Assembly: GCA_035626475.1 (NCBI GenBank)
Contig: DASPNP010000005.1
Location: 3,366 to 67,365 of the forward strand
From: DASPKT01 sp035626475
GTDB lineage: Bacteria > Pseudomonadota > Alphaproteobacteria > Azospirillales > Azospirillaceae
DNA length: 64,000 nucleotides
Reading direction: 5' to 3'
Part shown: positions 1 through 8,686 of the stretch, piece after piece
Layout: each line of letters starts with the position of its first letter
Numbering within the stretch: the stretch's first letter is position 1
Position numbers and translations under genes: made by a program
The notes under the pieces: generated by a model
The model's database searches: none
The model's input: the letters and a program-made list of their open reading frames with translations, nothing else
Told to the model about the DNA's origin: nothing

Positions 1-332
1 ATGCGCAGGCAGGCGGCGCCGGCCTGGGCGGCCTCGATGGCGCGGCGGTAGTGGAAATGGATGTCGGCGACGATCGGGACCCGCGCCTCGCGGACGATGT
101 GGCGCAGCGCCGCCGTGCTGTCCTCGTCCGGGCAGGAGACGCGGACGATGTCGGCGCCGGCCTCCTCGGCGCGCCTGATCTGCTCCAGCGTGGCCGCCAC
201 GTCCGGGGTCGGCGTGTTGGTCATGGTCTGGACGGAGATCGGCGCGTCGCCGCCCACCAGTACGCTGCCGACCCGGATCTGGCGGGACTTGCGGCGCTGG
301 ATCTGGCGGTAGGCGCGGTGGGTGATGCTCAT
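1..332 (-). CDS. ispG: IspG, 4-hydroxy-3-methylbut-2-enyl diphosphate synthase (N-terminal part, cut by window edge)
   Basis: The reverse strand encodes the first 110 residues of IspG (GcpE), the [4Fe-4S] enzyme that turns methylerythritol cyclodiphosphate into HMBPP in the MEP isoprenoid pathway. Visible family landmarks are the N-terminal RKSRQIRVGSVLVGGDAPIS, then QTMTNTPT and RVSCPDEDSTAALRHI, then the TIM-barrel stretch VPIVADIHFHYRRA. The cluster-ligating cysteines lie in the missing C-terminal half. The ATG at 332 is the first in-frame start before the conserved domain. The gene follows a RodZ-like gene on the same strand, an order common in alphaproteobacteria, with a repeat-bearing gap of 310 bases between them. 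Confidence 0.93.
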   Translation of the reverse strand, partial: MSITHRAYRQIQRRKSRQIRVGSVLVGGDAPISVQTMTNTPTPDVAATLEQIRRAEEAGADIVRVSCPDEDSTAALRHIVREARVPIVADIHFHYRRAIEAAQAGAACLR

Positions 333-642
333 GGCCGGGGTCCGTGCCGAAAAATCGATGGGCAGAAGGTGCGCCCGGCCGTCTCCCCGATCAAGGGGAC
401 TCCGCCGGATGAGACCGATGGGGAGAGTTTCGAAAGGCGAAGGGGCCGAACTGCCGTCCCCTCTCCCAGGGGGAGAGGGACAGGGAGAGGGGGTACGGGA
501 ATGCGGAGCAAGGTGCAAACTTCAATGCACAGCTCTTCCCCTACCCTCTTACCCCCTCACCCCGACCCTCTCCCCCTGGGAGAGGGGGGAATGCGGCGAG
601 CGACGGCGGCTTCGAAAAGCTCTCCTTACGGGACGGATGGGC
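333..642. other. Intergenic region between rodZ-like gene and ispG, repeat-bearing
   Basis: This 310-base gap holds no credible gene. Its main content is a pair of purine/pyrimidine-biased palindromes of the CCCTCTCCC/GGGAGAGGG type (listed separately). The ispG promoter, if ispG is not read through from the rodZ-like gene, must lie between about 333 and 456; I see no clear -35/-10 pair there. Confidence 0.5.
457..590. repeat. Inverted-repeat element, CCCTCTCCC family
   Basis: A self-complementary block at 457-480 (CCCCTCTCCCAGGGGGAGAG core) is matched in inverse orientation by 566-590 (CCCTCTCCCCCTGGGAGAGG core), so the two ends can pair with each other or each fold alone. The same pyrimidine/purine arms recur at 7566-7763 and, in shorter form, at 38970-38992 and 51440-51462. 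It is an intergenic palindromic repeat with no coding content. Confidence 0.7.
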
Positions 643-1785
643 TCAGCGGGCGGGCGGCGTGGCGGGCGCGGCCCCGGTCAGGCGCTCGGGGTCGAGCTGG
701 ACGTTGCGCACCACCTGCCCCTTGTTGCCCAGCGCCGGCAGATCCTTGCCGTCGACCGACACGACGATGCCGCCGGCATTGCCGGTGTTCAGCGTCAGGC
801 CCTGGACGGCCGGGGCGCGGAAGGTGTCGCCGGCGCGCAGCGTGCGCAGCGCCCAGTTGGTGCCCTTGCCGTCGCGCACCTCCACCCAGCTGTCCTCCAC
901 CGCGCGGATGACGACGCGGGCCGGGCCGCTGGTCTGGCCGAAGACGCGGCCCGTCGGCGTGGTCACCGGCGTGCCGGGGGCGGGCGCCGGCGGCTGGCCG
1001 CTGGTGTCGGCCGGCGGCGGGGGCGGCGCGGTGGTGGCCTCGGCGGTCTGCTGGCCGGCGGGGGCCGGCGGGTTGCCCAGATCCGGGACGGGCGGCACGG
1101 TGCCCTCCTCCGGACCCCCGGTGCCTTCGCCCTCCTCCTCGGCCGGGGCCGCCGCCGCGGGCGGCTGCTGGCCGGCGGAGACCGGGGCGGTGTTGAAGGC
1201 GGTGGCGGCCCCCTGCGACGAGGCGCCGATCTCCGGCGCGGTCGGCTGCGACTGGCCGATCAGCTCGGCGACCTGGCCGGCCGGCAGCACGTTGGCCGGG
1301 GCCGGCTGGCCCTCCGGTGCCTCCACCGACTTGGCGAGCCGGTCGGGCAGGGCCGGGATCATGTCGGCGGCGCTGCGGTCGGTGGCCGACAGCAGGTACC
1401 AGCCGCCATAGACCACGGCGGCGCCGACCGCGGCGATCATCAGCAGCGCGCCGCCGGGCACGCGGTTCTCGTTCACCGCCTCGGGGAAGTACAGCTCGGC
1501 CTTCTGCGGCGCGCCGGCCATCTCGCTCTTGAAGCGCGACAGCACCTCGCCGGCATCGACGCCCAGATGGTCGGAATAGCTGCGCAGGAAGCCGGTGATG
1601 TAGGCCTGGCCCGGCAGGTCCTTGTAGCGCGACTCTTCGATCGCCTCGAGATAGGGCTGGCGGATGCGCAGCGCGGCGGCGACCTGGGGCAGGCTCTGGC
1701 CCAGCTCCTCGCGGCGGCGGCGGAGCAGCTCGCCCACCTTGGGGCCCTGGGCGGAGGAGGCGGCCATCGGGGAGTGGTCGATCAC
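643..1785 (-). CDS. RodZ-like helix-turn-helix membrane protein with DUF4115 domain
   Basis: This 380-residue protein has the RodZ plan. A cytoplasmic helix-turn-helix of the Xre/HTH_25 type (about residues 15-85, with GELLRRRREELGQSLPQVAA and IRQPYLEAIEESRYKDLPG) precedes a single membrane segment (about 114-131, GGALLMIAAVGAAVVYGGWY). A long Pro/Ala-rich linker and a C-terminal DUF4115-like beta domain (WVEVRDGKGTNWALRTLRAGDTF) follow. RodZ links MreB to the elongation machinery and shapes the cell. The upstream neighbour of ispG in many alphaproteobacteria is this same gene. An ATG at residue 7 (1767) is an alternative start. Function in this organism is inferred from architecture. Confidence 0.85.
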   Translation of the reverse strand: MIDHSPMAASSAQGPKVGELLRRRREELGQSLPQVAAALRIRQPYLEAIEESRYKDLPGQAYITGFLRSYSDHLGVDAGEVLSRFKSEMAGAPQKAELYFPEAVNENRVPGGALLMIAAVGAAVVYGGWYLLSATDRSAADMIPALPDRLAKSVEAPEGQPAPANVLPAGQVAELIGQSQPTAPEIGASSQGAATAFNTAPVSAGQQPPAAAAPAEEEGEGTGGPEEGTVPPVPDLGNPPAPAGQQTAEATTAPPPPPADTSGQPPAPAPGTPVTTPTGRVFGQTSGPARVVIRAVEDSWVEVRDGKGTNWALRTLRAGDTFRAPAVQGLTLNTGNAGGIVVSVDGKDLPALGNKGQVVRNVQLDPERLTGAAPATPPAR

Positions 1786-1910
1786 GGCGGATTACCTGCC
1801 TTGGTCTTGCACCCCTGGCGGCCGCTCAAGAACAGCTCCTGAGAAGCCCCGCGAAGCGCCTGGATTCCAAAGATTTCTTATCAAATGCGGCGCAGTGCCC
1901 GCAACCGGCC

Positions 1911-4229
1911 TCAGATGAGTACCCCATGGTCCCGGGCGAAGGCCTTCAGGCGCAGGCGCACCGAACTGTCGGTCAGGCCGTACAGCCCCTCCATGAAGTC
2001 TGCGAGGTCGCCGACATGCAGCGAGCGCAGCATGCTCTTCACCTCGCCCACCGCCGGCGGCGACATGGACAGGGTGCGGAAGCCGCAGCCGATCAGCGCC
2101 ATCGCCTCCAGCGGGCGGCTCGCCATTTCGCCGCACAGCGACAGCGGCACGCCGGCGGCGTCGCAGCGGGTCGCCAGCATGCGCAGCACCTTCAGCAGCG
2201 GCGGCGACAGCAGGTCGTAGCGGTTGCCCATCATCGGGTTGCCGCGGTCCGACGCGAACAGATACTGCAGCAGATCGTTGGAGCCGACCGAGACGAAGTC
2301 CACGAGCGGCAGCAGCCCGTCCAGCTGGAACAGCAGGGACGGCACCTCCATCATGACGCCGACCTTGACCTCGGCCGGCGCCTCGTCCGGCGCCAGGCGC
2401 GCGCGCTCCAGCTCGACGATGTGGCGGGCGCGGCGGAACTCGTCGACCTCGGCGATCATGGGGAACATGACCCTGAGCTCGCGGCCCTTGGCCGCCCGCA
2501 GCATGGCGCGCAGCTGCTTGCGCAGCATCGCCGGCCGGTCCAGGCCGATGCGGATCGCCCGCCAGCCCAGCGCCGGGTTCTCCTCATGCATGTCGGGGAA
2601 GTAGGGCAGCGTCTTGTCGCCGCCCACGTCGAGGGTGCGGAACACCACCGGCTTGTCGCCCGCCTCGGCCAGGACCTTGCCGTAGGTCTCCTGCTGCGCC
2701 GCCGTCTCCGGATAGGTGTGGCGCACCATGAAGGGGATCTCGGTGCGGTAGAGGCCGATGCCGTCGGCGCCGGTGTCGTGCAGGTGCGGCAGATCGATCA
2801 GCAGGCCGCAGTTCAGCATGATCTGCACCCGCACCCCGTCGCGGGTGACGGCGGGCAGGTCGCGCATGGCGGCGAACTCGCGCTGGCGCTGCTCGCGCGC
2901 CCGCAGCGACTTCAGGAAGGCCTCCTGGATGTCCTCCGACGGCCGCACGAACAGCTGGCCGTTGTCGCCGTCGACGATCAGGAAGTCGAGCGGCTCCACG
3001 CGGGAGAGCGCCTCGCCGCACTGGCCCACCACCGGCAGATCCAGGGCGCGGGCGACGATGGCGACATGGGCGTGGGCCGAGCCCTCCTCCAGCACCACGC
3101 CGCGCAGCCTTTTCCGGTCATAATCCAGCAGCTCGGCCGGGCCCATGTTGCGGGCGACCAGGATGAACTCGTCCGGCAGGGTGCCGCCGTCGGCCGATTC
3201 GCGCTTGCCGGCCAGATGCTGCAGCAGCCGGTTGGTGATGTCGTCGAGGTCGTGCTGGCGCTCGCGGATGTAGGGATCGCTGACGTTCGCCATGCGGGCG
3301 CGGTTGTCGTTCTGCACCCGCTGCACGGCCGCCTCGGCGGTGAGGCCGCTGCGGATCGCCTCGCGGATGCGCGACAGCCAGCCGCGGTCGGCGGCGAACA
3401 TCCGGTAGGCCTCGATGATCTCGTGATGCTCCCCGCCCGACGTGCCGACATTGATCAGCAGCTGGTCGATGGCGGAGTGCATGCTGTCCACCGCCTCCTG
3501 GAGCCGCCTCAGCTCGACCTCGGGGTCGTCGGCCACCATCTGGCGGATGGTCAGCTGCGGCCGGTGCAGCACGGCCAGGCCCATGCCGATGCCGCGGTTG
3601 AGGCTCACCCCCTCCAGGCGCGAGGGCAGCAGCACCAAATCGTTGGCGACTGACAGCTCCTTGCTGTCCACCAGCTCGCCGGCGGCGACCAGCTCGGCCA
3701 CCACCATGGCGATGGTCTGGAGGGTCTCGACCTCCTGCTCGTCATAGTCGCGGCGCTCCTTGTGCTGGATCGCCAGCACGCCGCGCACGCGGCCGCCGCG
3801 CAGGATCGGCACGCCCATGAAGCTGTTGAACGGGTCCTCGCCCGTCTCGGGCCGATAGACGAAGTTCGGATGGTTCGGCGCGTTCGCCAGCGCCACCGGC
3901 CTTGCATGCGCGGCGATGTCGCCGACCAGGCCCTCGCCCACGCGCAGGCGGGTCTTGTGCACGGCGTCCGGGTTCAGGCCGAGGGTGGAGAAGAGCTCCA
4001 GCACCTCGCCCGCCCGCATGACGTAGCAGGAGCAGACGTCGGCACCGGCCTCGGCGGCGATGATGGTGACGATCTTGTCGAGCCGCCCCTGGGCCGAGCC
4101 GCTGCCGGCCATGACGTCGCGCAGCCTGGCCAGCAGCCGGCGCGCGCCGGCCGCGAGGTCGGGCGGCCGTCCGGCGTGGCCGCCCGTGTCAGGGCCCGCC
4201 GGCCCGGGTGGGACGGTTCCGTCGGCCAC
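1911..4229 (-). CDS. ptsP: PtsP, phosphoenolpyruvate-protein phosphotransferase of the nitrogen PTS (EI-Ntr)
   Basis: A 772-residue enzyme I paralogue that passes phosphate from PEP to NPr in the regulatory nitrogen PTS. An N-terminal GAF domain (about residues 40-190) senses small molecules. The EI helical region and the swivelling phosphohistidine domain follow (EEGSAHAHVAIVARALDLPV), then a PEP-utilising TIM barrel (GIGLYRTEIPFM, LDVGGDKTLPYF, VGSNDLLQYLFASDR, LSLCGEMAS). I start it at the GTG whose G is the last base of the upstream TAG stop (TAGTG), which indicates translational coupling; this adds 39 residues before the first ATG at 4112. It sits downstream of lysC and an NMO-like gene, a common alphaproteobacterial order. 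Confidence 0.93.
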   Translation of the reverse strand: MADGTVPPGPAGPDTGGHAGRPPDLAAGARRLLARLRDVMAGSGSAQGRLDKIVTIIAAEAGADVCSCYVMRAGEVLELFSTLGLNPDAVHKTRLRVGEGLVGDIAAHARPVALANAPNHPNFVYRPETGEDPFNSFMGVPILRGGRVRGVLAIQHKERRDYDEQEVETLQTIAMVVAELVAAGELVDSKELSVANDLVLLPSRLEGVSLNRGIGMGLAVLHRPQLTIRQMVADDPEVELRRLQEAVDSMHSAIDQLLINVGTSGGEHHEIIEAYRMFAADRGWLSRIREAIRSGLTAEAAVQRVQNDNRARMANVSDPYIRERQHDLDDITNRLLQHLAGKRESADGGTLPDEFILVARNMGPAELLDYDRKRLRGVVLEEGSAHAHVAIVARALDLPVVGQCGEALSRVEPLDFLIVDGDNGQLFVRPSEDIQEAFLKSLRAREQRQREFAAMRDLPAVTRDGVRVQIMLNCGLLIDLPHLHDTGADGIGLYRTEIPFMVRHTYPETAAQQETYGKVLAEAGDKPVVFRTLDVGGDKTLPYFPDMHEENPALGWRAIRIGLDRPAMLRKQLRAMLRAAKGRELRVMFPMIAEVDEFRRARHIVELERARLAPDEAPAEVKVGVMMEVPSLLFQLDGLLPLVDFVSVGSNDLLQYLFASDRGNPMMGNRYDLLSPPLLKVLRMLATRCDAAGVPLSLCGEMASRPLEAMALIGCGFRTLSMSPPAVGEVKSMLRSLHVGDLADFMEGLYGLTDSSVRLRLKAFARDHGVLI

Positions 4230-5275
4230 TACTCGGCCGCTCCCGGCAGCGTGGCGGCCATGCGGGACGCCAGCGCCGCCACGGCCTGCGCCACCATCTC
4301 CTCCAGGATCTCCGCCGTCGGCTGCTCGCGCGTGACCATGCCGACGCTCTGGCCCGCCATCAGCGAGCCGTTCTCGACGTCGCCCTCCACCACCGCGCGG
4401 CGCAGCGCGCCGGCCCAGTAGTGCTCGATCTCCAGCTGCGCCTCCTTCTGGTCGAGCTCGCCCTTGGTGAAGCGCTCGATGATCTCGGCCTGGAAGGACT
4501 GGAAGCGGCGGGTGCCGGCGTTCTGCAGGGCGCGCACCGGGATGACCGGGAAGCGCGGATCGATCTGCACCGACGGGATCGCGTCTCGGGCCGACGCCCG
4601 GATGAAGGCCTGCTTGAAGCGGGGATGCGCCTGGCACTCGGTGGCGCAGACGAAGCGGGTGCCGAGCTGCACGCCGGCCGCCCCCATCTCCAGGTAGGAG
4701 ACCATCGCCTCGCCCCGGCCGATGCCGCCGGCGACGAAGACGGGGATTTCGCGCACCTCGGGCAGGATCTCCTGCGCCAGGACGGAGGTGGAGACGGGCC
4801 CGATATGGCCGCCGGCCTCCATCCCCTCGATCACCAGCGCGTCCACGCCCATGCGGATCAGCTTCTTCGCCAGCACCAGGGCGGGGGCGAAGCAGACGAC
4901 CTTGGCGCCGCCCTCCTTCAGCCGCTTGATCGCGGAGGCCGGGGGCAGGCCGCCGGCCAGCACGACGTGTTTCACGCCATGGTCCAGGCAGACCTCGACC
5001 AGCGCGTCCAGCTGCGGATGCAGGGTGATGAGGTTGACGCCGAAGGGCATGGAGGTGAGCGCCCGGGTGGCGTCGATCTCCGCCGCCAGCTGCTCCGGGT
5101 TCATGGAGCCCGAGGCCAGCACGCCGAAGCCCCCGCCGTTGGAGATGGCGGCCACCAGGGTGCGCTCGGACACCCAGGTCATGGCGCCGCCCATGACGGC
5201 CAGCTCCGTGCCCAGGAAATCCCGGCCGCGCGCCCAAAGCGCATCGAGCCGCTGACGCGCGGCGCCCGTCATCAT
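4229..5275 (-). CDS. Nitronate monooxygenase / 2-nitropropane dioxygenase-like flavoprotein
   Basis: A 348-residue FMN-dependent TIM-barrel protein of the NMO/FabK-like family. Landmarks are ELAVMGGAMTWVSERTLVAA at the N-terminus, SNGGGFGVLASG, PFGVNLI, the flavin-phosphate loop DALVIEGMEAGGHIGP with its conserved His, and FVAGGIGRGEA followed by GAAGVQLGTRFV. Family members oxidise alkyl nitronates or act as NAD(P)H:quinone or enoyl-ACP reductases; the substrate here cannot be told. The stop overlaps the ptsP start by one base, and lysC lies 68 bases upstream on the same strand. An ATG one codon in (5272) is an equally good start. Confidence 0.88.
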   Translation of the reverse strand: MMTGAARQRLDALWARGRDFLGTELAVMGGAMTWVSERTLVAAISNGGGFGVLASGSMNPEQLAAEIDATRALTSMPFGVNLITLHPQLDALVEVCLDHGVKHVVLAGGLPPASAIKRLKEGGAKVVCFAPALVLAKKLIRMGVDALVIEGMEAGGHIGPVSTSVLAQEILPEVREIPVFVAGGIGRGEAMVSYLEMGAAGVQLGTRFVCATECQAHPRFKQAFIRASARDAIPSVQIDPRFPVIPVRALQNAGTRRFQSFQAEIIERFTKGELDQKEAQLEIEHYWAGALRRAVVEGDVENGSLMAGQSVGMVTREQPTAEILEEMVAQAVAALASRMAATLPGAAE

Positions 5276-5343
5276 GCCGGTGTCCTCTCTCGCTCCAGTG
5301 CGTCGGCCCGGGGGTCGTTGCGCCCCCGGCCCGTCTCGGCTGC

Positions 5344-6579
5344 TCAGGCCTGGTCCAGCCCGTAGGCCGTGTGCAGGGCGCGCAGCGCCAGCTCAGTATA
5401 CTCCTCCGCGATCAGAACGCTCACCTTGATCTCGGAAGTGGAGATGACCTGGATGTTGATGCCGCGGTCGGCAAGGGCCTTGAACATGCGCTGGGCCACG
5501 CCGGCATGGCTGCGCATGCCGACGCCGATGACCGAGACCTTCACCACGTTGGCGTCGGCCAGCAGGCGCTTGTAGTTCAGCTCGGACTTGTACCGCTCCA
5601 GCACCTGCACCGTGCGGTCGATGTCCGCCTTGGTGACGGTGAAGGTCATGTCGGTGGAGCCGCCGTCGGCCGACACGTTCTGCACGATCATGTCGACATT
5701 GATGGCGGCGTCGGTGAGCGGCCCGAAGATGCGGGCGGCGACGCCCGGACGGTCCTCGACCCCCACCAGGGTCACCTTCGCCTCGTCACGGCTGTAGGCG
5801 ATGCCGCTGACCAGTTCCTGTTCCACGATCTCATCCTCATCCACGACTAGGGTACCGGGAAGCGCGCTGCCCGCCGCCTCCTCGAAGGTCGAGAGCACCT
5901 GGACGCGCACCCGGTGCTTCATGGCCATTTCCACCGACCGGGTCTGCAGCACCTTGGCGCCCAGCGACGCCATCTCGAACATCTCCTCATAGGTGATGCG
6001 CGCGAGCTTGCGGGCCTTGGAGACGATGCGCGGGTCGGTGGTGTAGACGCCGTCCACGTCGGTGTAGATGTCGCAGCGCTCGGCCTCGAGCGCCGCCGCC
6101 AGAGCCACCGCCGAGGTGTCGGAGCCGCCGCGGCCCAGCGTGGTGATGCGGCCGCCCTCGGTCACGCCCTGGAAGCCGGCGACGACGCTGACCTCGCCCG
6201 TCTCCATGCGGCGGATCATCTCCGGCGCGTTGATGCGGCCGATGCGGGCCTTGCCATGCGTCTCGTCGGTGATCAGCGGGATCTGCCAGCCCTGCCAGCT
6301 GCGCGCCTTGATGCCCAGCTCCTGCAGCGCGATCGCCAGCAGGCCGCTGGTCACCTGCTCGCCCGAGGCGACGACGGCGTCGTATTCCGCCTGGTCGTGG
6401 ACCTTGGCGATGGCGCGGCAATAGTCCACCAGCTGGTTGGTGACGCCCGACATGGCCGAGACGACGACCGCGACCTGGTGGCCGGCGTCGGTCTCCTGCT
6501 TCACCTTGCGGGCGACGTTCTTGATCCGGTCGATGTCGCCGACGGAGGTGCCGCCGAACTTGAGGACGAGGCGCGCCAT
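5344..6579 (-). CDS. lysC: Aspartate kinase (monofunctional, two ACT domains)
   Basis: A 411-residue aspartokinase catalysing the first step toward lysine, threonine, methionine and diaminopimelate. The kinase domain starts at once with MARLVLKFGGTSVGDIDRI. It contains TLGRGGSDTSAVALAAALEA and the aspartate-binding DVDGVYTTDPRIV. The C-terminal half carries two ACT domains (VEDRPGVAARIFGPLTDAAI and VGMRSHAGVAQRMFKALADR), which in this family bind lysine and/or threonine for feedback control. I chose the ATG at 6579 because it abuts the conserved kinase N-terminus; a longer reading frame upstream lacks family similarity. It is divergent from ubiG. Confidence 0.95.
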   Translation of the reverse strand: MARLVLKFGGTSVGDIDRIKNVARKVKQETDAGHQVAVVVSAMSGVTNQLVDYCRAIAKVHDQAEYDAVVASGEQVTSGLLAIALQELGIKARSWQGWQIPLITDETHGKARIGRINAPEMIRRMETGEVSVVAGFQGVTEGGRITTLGRGGSDTSAVALAAALEAERCDIYTDVDGVYTTDPRIVSKARKLARITYEEMFEMASLGAKVLQTRSVEMAMKHRVRVQVLSTFEEAAGSALPGTLVVDEDEIVEQELVSGIAYSRDEAKVTLVGVEDRPGVAARIFGPLTDAAINVDMIVQNVSADGGSTDMTFTVTKADIDRTVQVLERYKSELNYKRLLADANVVKVSVIGVGMRSHAGVAQRMFKALADRGINIQVISTSEIKVSVLIAEEYTELALRALHTAYGLDQA

Positions 6580-6799
6580 GGTGCCCTTGCCGCTGTAATG
6601 CCTGTGCCCGGGCTGGGTCCCGGGCGGACCATGCATAACCCCGTGCCGCCGCCTAGGCAAGGAAAGCGACCGCAGCGCAGCATTCCGCGCAACGAAAGGC
6701 TCCTATTTGTCATCCCGGGCTTTGCGCCGCAGGGCGCGCGGGTTGCCCCGGAGACCATGGGCCCCCATACTCCGCCGCGCCCGACACCAGGATTCCGCC

Positions 6800-7558
6800 A
6801 TGAGCACCGCCCACGACACGCGCACCGGCACCACCATCGACCCGGAGGAGGTCAGGCGCTTCGGCGCCATCGCGGCGGAATGGTGGGACCCGGCCGGCAA
6901 GTTCCGGCCGCTGCACAAGCTGAACCCGGTGCGCCTCGCCTACATCCGCGACGCGCTCTGCGCCCGGTACGGCCGCGATCCCGCCGACACCCAGCCGTTG
7001 AAGGGGCTGCGGCTGGTCGACATCGGCTGCGGCGGCGGGCTGCTGTCGGAGCCCCTGGCGCGCATGGGCGCCACCATGGTCGGCATCGACGCGGCGGAGG
7101 AGAACGTCAAGACCGCCACCGCCCATGCCATCCAGACCGGCACCCCGGTCGACTACCGCGCCACCACGGCCGAGGATCTGGCGGCCTCGGGCGAGACCTT
7201 CGACGCGGTGCTGGCGCTGGAGGTGATCGAGCACGTGTCCGACGTGCCGCTGTTCCTGGAGAGCTGCGCCAGGCTCATGAAGCCGGGCGCGCCGCTGTTC
7301 ATGGCGACGCTGAACCGGACTCCGAAGAGCTTCGCGCTCGGCATCGTCGCGGCGGAGTATGTGCTGGGCTGGGTCCCGCGCGGCACCCACGACTGGAAGC
7401 GCTTCCTGCGCCCGTCCGAACTGGCCGCCGCCATGCGCCCGCTGGGCCTGACCATCCGCGACCTGACCGGCGTCACCTACAGCCCGCTCCGCGACCGCTT
7501 CGCGCTGGACCCGCGCGACCTGGACGTGAACTACATGCTGTGGGCCGAGCGGGGGTGA
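6800..7558 (+). CDS. ubiG: UbiG, 3-demethylubiquinol 3-O-methyltransferase
   Basis: A 252-residue class I SAM methyltransferase that carries out both O-methylations of ubiquinone synthesis. The characteristic N-terminus EEVRRFGAIAAEWWDPAGKF is followed by KLNPVRLAYIRDAL, the SAM site DIGCGGGLLSEPLARMGA, LEVIEHVSDVPLFL, and the UbiG-typical GWVPRGTHDWKRFLRPSEL. The ATG at 6800 has AGGA seven bases upstream (6789-6792) and starts right before the conserved domain; longer in-frame starts lack similarity. It is transcribed away from lysC. The 200 bases downstream form a long inverted repeat. Confidence 0.95.
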   Translation: MSTAHDTRTGTTIDPEEVRRFGAIAAEWWDPAGKFRPLHKLNPVRLAYIRDALCARYGRDPADTQPLKGLRLVDIGCGGGLLSEPLARMGATMVGIDAAEENVKTATAHAIQTGTPVDYRATTAEDLAASGETFDAVLALEVIEHVSDVPLFLESCARLMKPGAPLFMATLNRTPKSFALGIVAAEYVLGWVPRGTHDWKRFLRPSELAAAMRPLGLTIRDLTGVTYSPLRDRFALDPRDLDVNYMLWAERG

Positions 7559-7565
7559 TCCAGGC

Positions 7566-7763
7566 ATCCCTCGCCCCTTGCGGGAGAGGGAGGGGCCTGC
7601 CGCGCAGCGGTGGGAGGGTGAGGGGTCGGCAGCCACAGGCTGACGTTCACACCGCGCATCGGAAGCTCTCCTGTCGAGAAGGCCCGGCTTCGCCGGTCCA
7701 CCCCTCACCCTTCCCATTGCTGGCGCAATGGGCCCCTTCCCTCTCCCGCAAGGGGCGAGGGAT
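7566..7763. repeat. Long inverted-repeat element with perfect 26-bp ends
   Basis: The 26 bases at 7566-7591 are the exact reverse complement of 7738-7763 (outer part ATCCCTCGCCCCTTGCGGGA). Inside, a G-rich block near 7610-7625 pairs roughly with 7700-7716, and the interior also contains small hairpins such as CCCATTGC/GCAATGGG. The element fills the gap between the convergent ubiG and a small membrane protein gene. It could act as a bidirectional transcription stop as well as being an interspersed repeat. Confidence 0.75.
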
Positions 7764-7771
7764 TGGGAGAC

Positions 7772-8137
7772 CTACCCCCGCCACGCGCTCCAGGCCACGA
7801 GCGCCAGCGGCAGCAGCGCCGCGGCGTCCACCAAGGCGACCGTCCGGAGCGCCCCCTCGGGCAGGCCCATGCGGACGTAGACGATCAGGAAGCCGACGAC
7901 GCTGATGCCCACCACCAGCGCCGCCACCCGCCGCGCCTCCGGGCTGAAGGCCGCAACCAGCGCCGCCGCCAGCACCGCCAGGAACAGGGCGCCGCGATGG
8001 ATCAGCAGCAGCCCGGCCGTCCCCTCCGCCGGCAGGCCGTAGAGCCGCTCGGTGAGCCCCGGCGAGAACAGCACCGCGGCCGGCGCCGCATGGATCAGCG
8101 CCAGGAACAGCCAGCACGCCTTCAGCACCCACTCCAT
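7772..8137 (-). CDS. Small integral membrane protein, function unknown
   Basis: A 121-residue protein that is almost wholly hydrophobic, with four likely membrane helices: about 3-20 (ACWLFLALIHAAPAAVLF), 40-60 (LLLIHRGALFLAVLAAALVA), 66-85 (VAALVVGISVVGFLIVYVR) and 97-117. The ATG at 8137 is preferred over 8152 because GGGGAG lies seven bases before it. I do not recognise a named family with certainty; it resembles the general type of small DUF membrane proteins. It stands alone between a repeat element and a terminator. Confidence 0.65.
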   Translation of the reverse strand: MEWVLKACWLFLALIHAAPAAVLFSPGLTERLYGLPAEGTAGLLLIHRGALFLAVLAAALVAAFSPEARRVAALVVGISVVGFLIVYVRMGLPEGALRTVALVDAAALLPLALVAWSAWRG

Positions 8138-8215
8138 CGACGGTCTCCCCATTCCTTGTTGCCGGCGCAGAGTGGCACGGGCGGGGGCCGTCCGCGATTA
8201 CCCGCCACGTAATGA

Positions 8216-8248
8216 AAAGGCCCGCGCGGATCGCTCCGGCGGGCCTTT
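8216..8248 (-). terminator. Intrinsic terminator after the DUF1178 gene
   Basis: AAAGGCCCGC (8216-8225) pairs perfectly with GCGGGCCTTT (8239-8248) around a 13-base loop. It lies 22 bases past the stop of the minus-strand DUF1178 gene, where the transcript would end in UUUU. Short T stretches on both sides could make it bidirectional. Confidence 0.75.
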
Positions 8249-8269
8249 CTCCTATGCGGATGGCGGCTG

Positions 8270-8686
8270 TCAGGCGTCGCCGGTGGGGACCCAGGGGATG
8301 CGGGCGACGGGGACGCCCTCCTCCTTCAGCTCCGCCGCCTCGTCGGGCGTGGTCTCGCCATAGATGGCGCGGGTCTCGACCTCGCCGTAATGGATGCGGC
8401 GCGCCTCCTCGGCGAAGCGGTCGCCGACATAGTCGCAGTCCCGCTCCACCTGGGCGCGCAGCTCGCGCAGCGCCCGCATCATCTCGGCGCGGCGCTCGGC
8501 ATCGGCGGCCGGAGCCTTGGCGGACTTGGAGATGGCGGGGGCCATGGGCGCCTTGGCGACCCTGGCGTCGCCGCAGACCGGGCAGGACAGGGCACCCTCG
8601 GCGAGCTGCCGGTCCGCCGTCTCGCCGTTGCGGAACCAGGCCTCGAAGCAATGGTCCGCGCCGCATCGCAGTTGGAAGAGGATCAT
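8270..8686 (-). CDS. DUF1178 family protein
   Basis: A 138-residue conserved alphaproteobacterial/proteobacterial protein. The diagnostic N-terminus is MILFQLRCGADHCFEAWFRN, followed by a CPVCGDARVAKAPMAPAI segment. The four cysteines (two near the start, two in CPVC) resemble a zinc-ribbon arrangement. The charged middle ends with GDRFAEEARRIHYGEVETR and a C-terminal VARIPWVPT. No biochemical role is established for the family. The start at 8686 is set by the conserved MILFQLRC; an upstream in-frame ATG at 8722 adds non-conserved residues. A clear terminator follows the gene. Confidence 0.88.
   Translation of the reverse strand: MILFQLRCGADHCFEAWFRNGETADRQLAEGALSCPVCGDARVAKAPMAPAISKSAKAPAADAERRAEMMRALRELRAQVERDCDYVGDRFAEEARRIHYGEVETRAIYGETTPDEAAELKEEGVPVARIPWVPTGDA

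Noticed and set aside
322..1842. A 506-codon plus-strand frame across the RodZ-like gene
   Set aside because: It is antisense to a gene with clear helix-turn-helix, membrane and DUF4115 segments and is itself Arg/Gly-rich without domains.
4230..5237. An N-terminal extension of the ptsP frame through the NMO-like gene, giving about 1,100 residues
   Set aside because: The extension overlaps NMO in another frame and reads as low-complexity Arg/Gly sequence; the GTG at 4229 explains the start.
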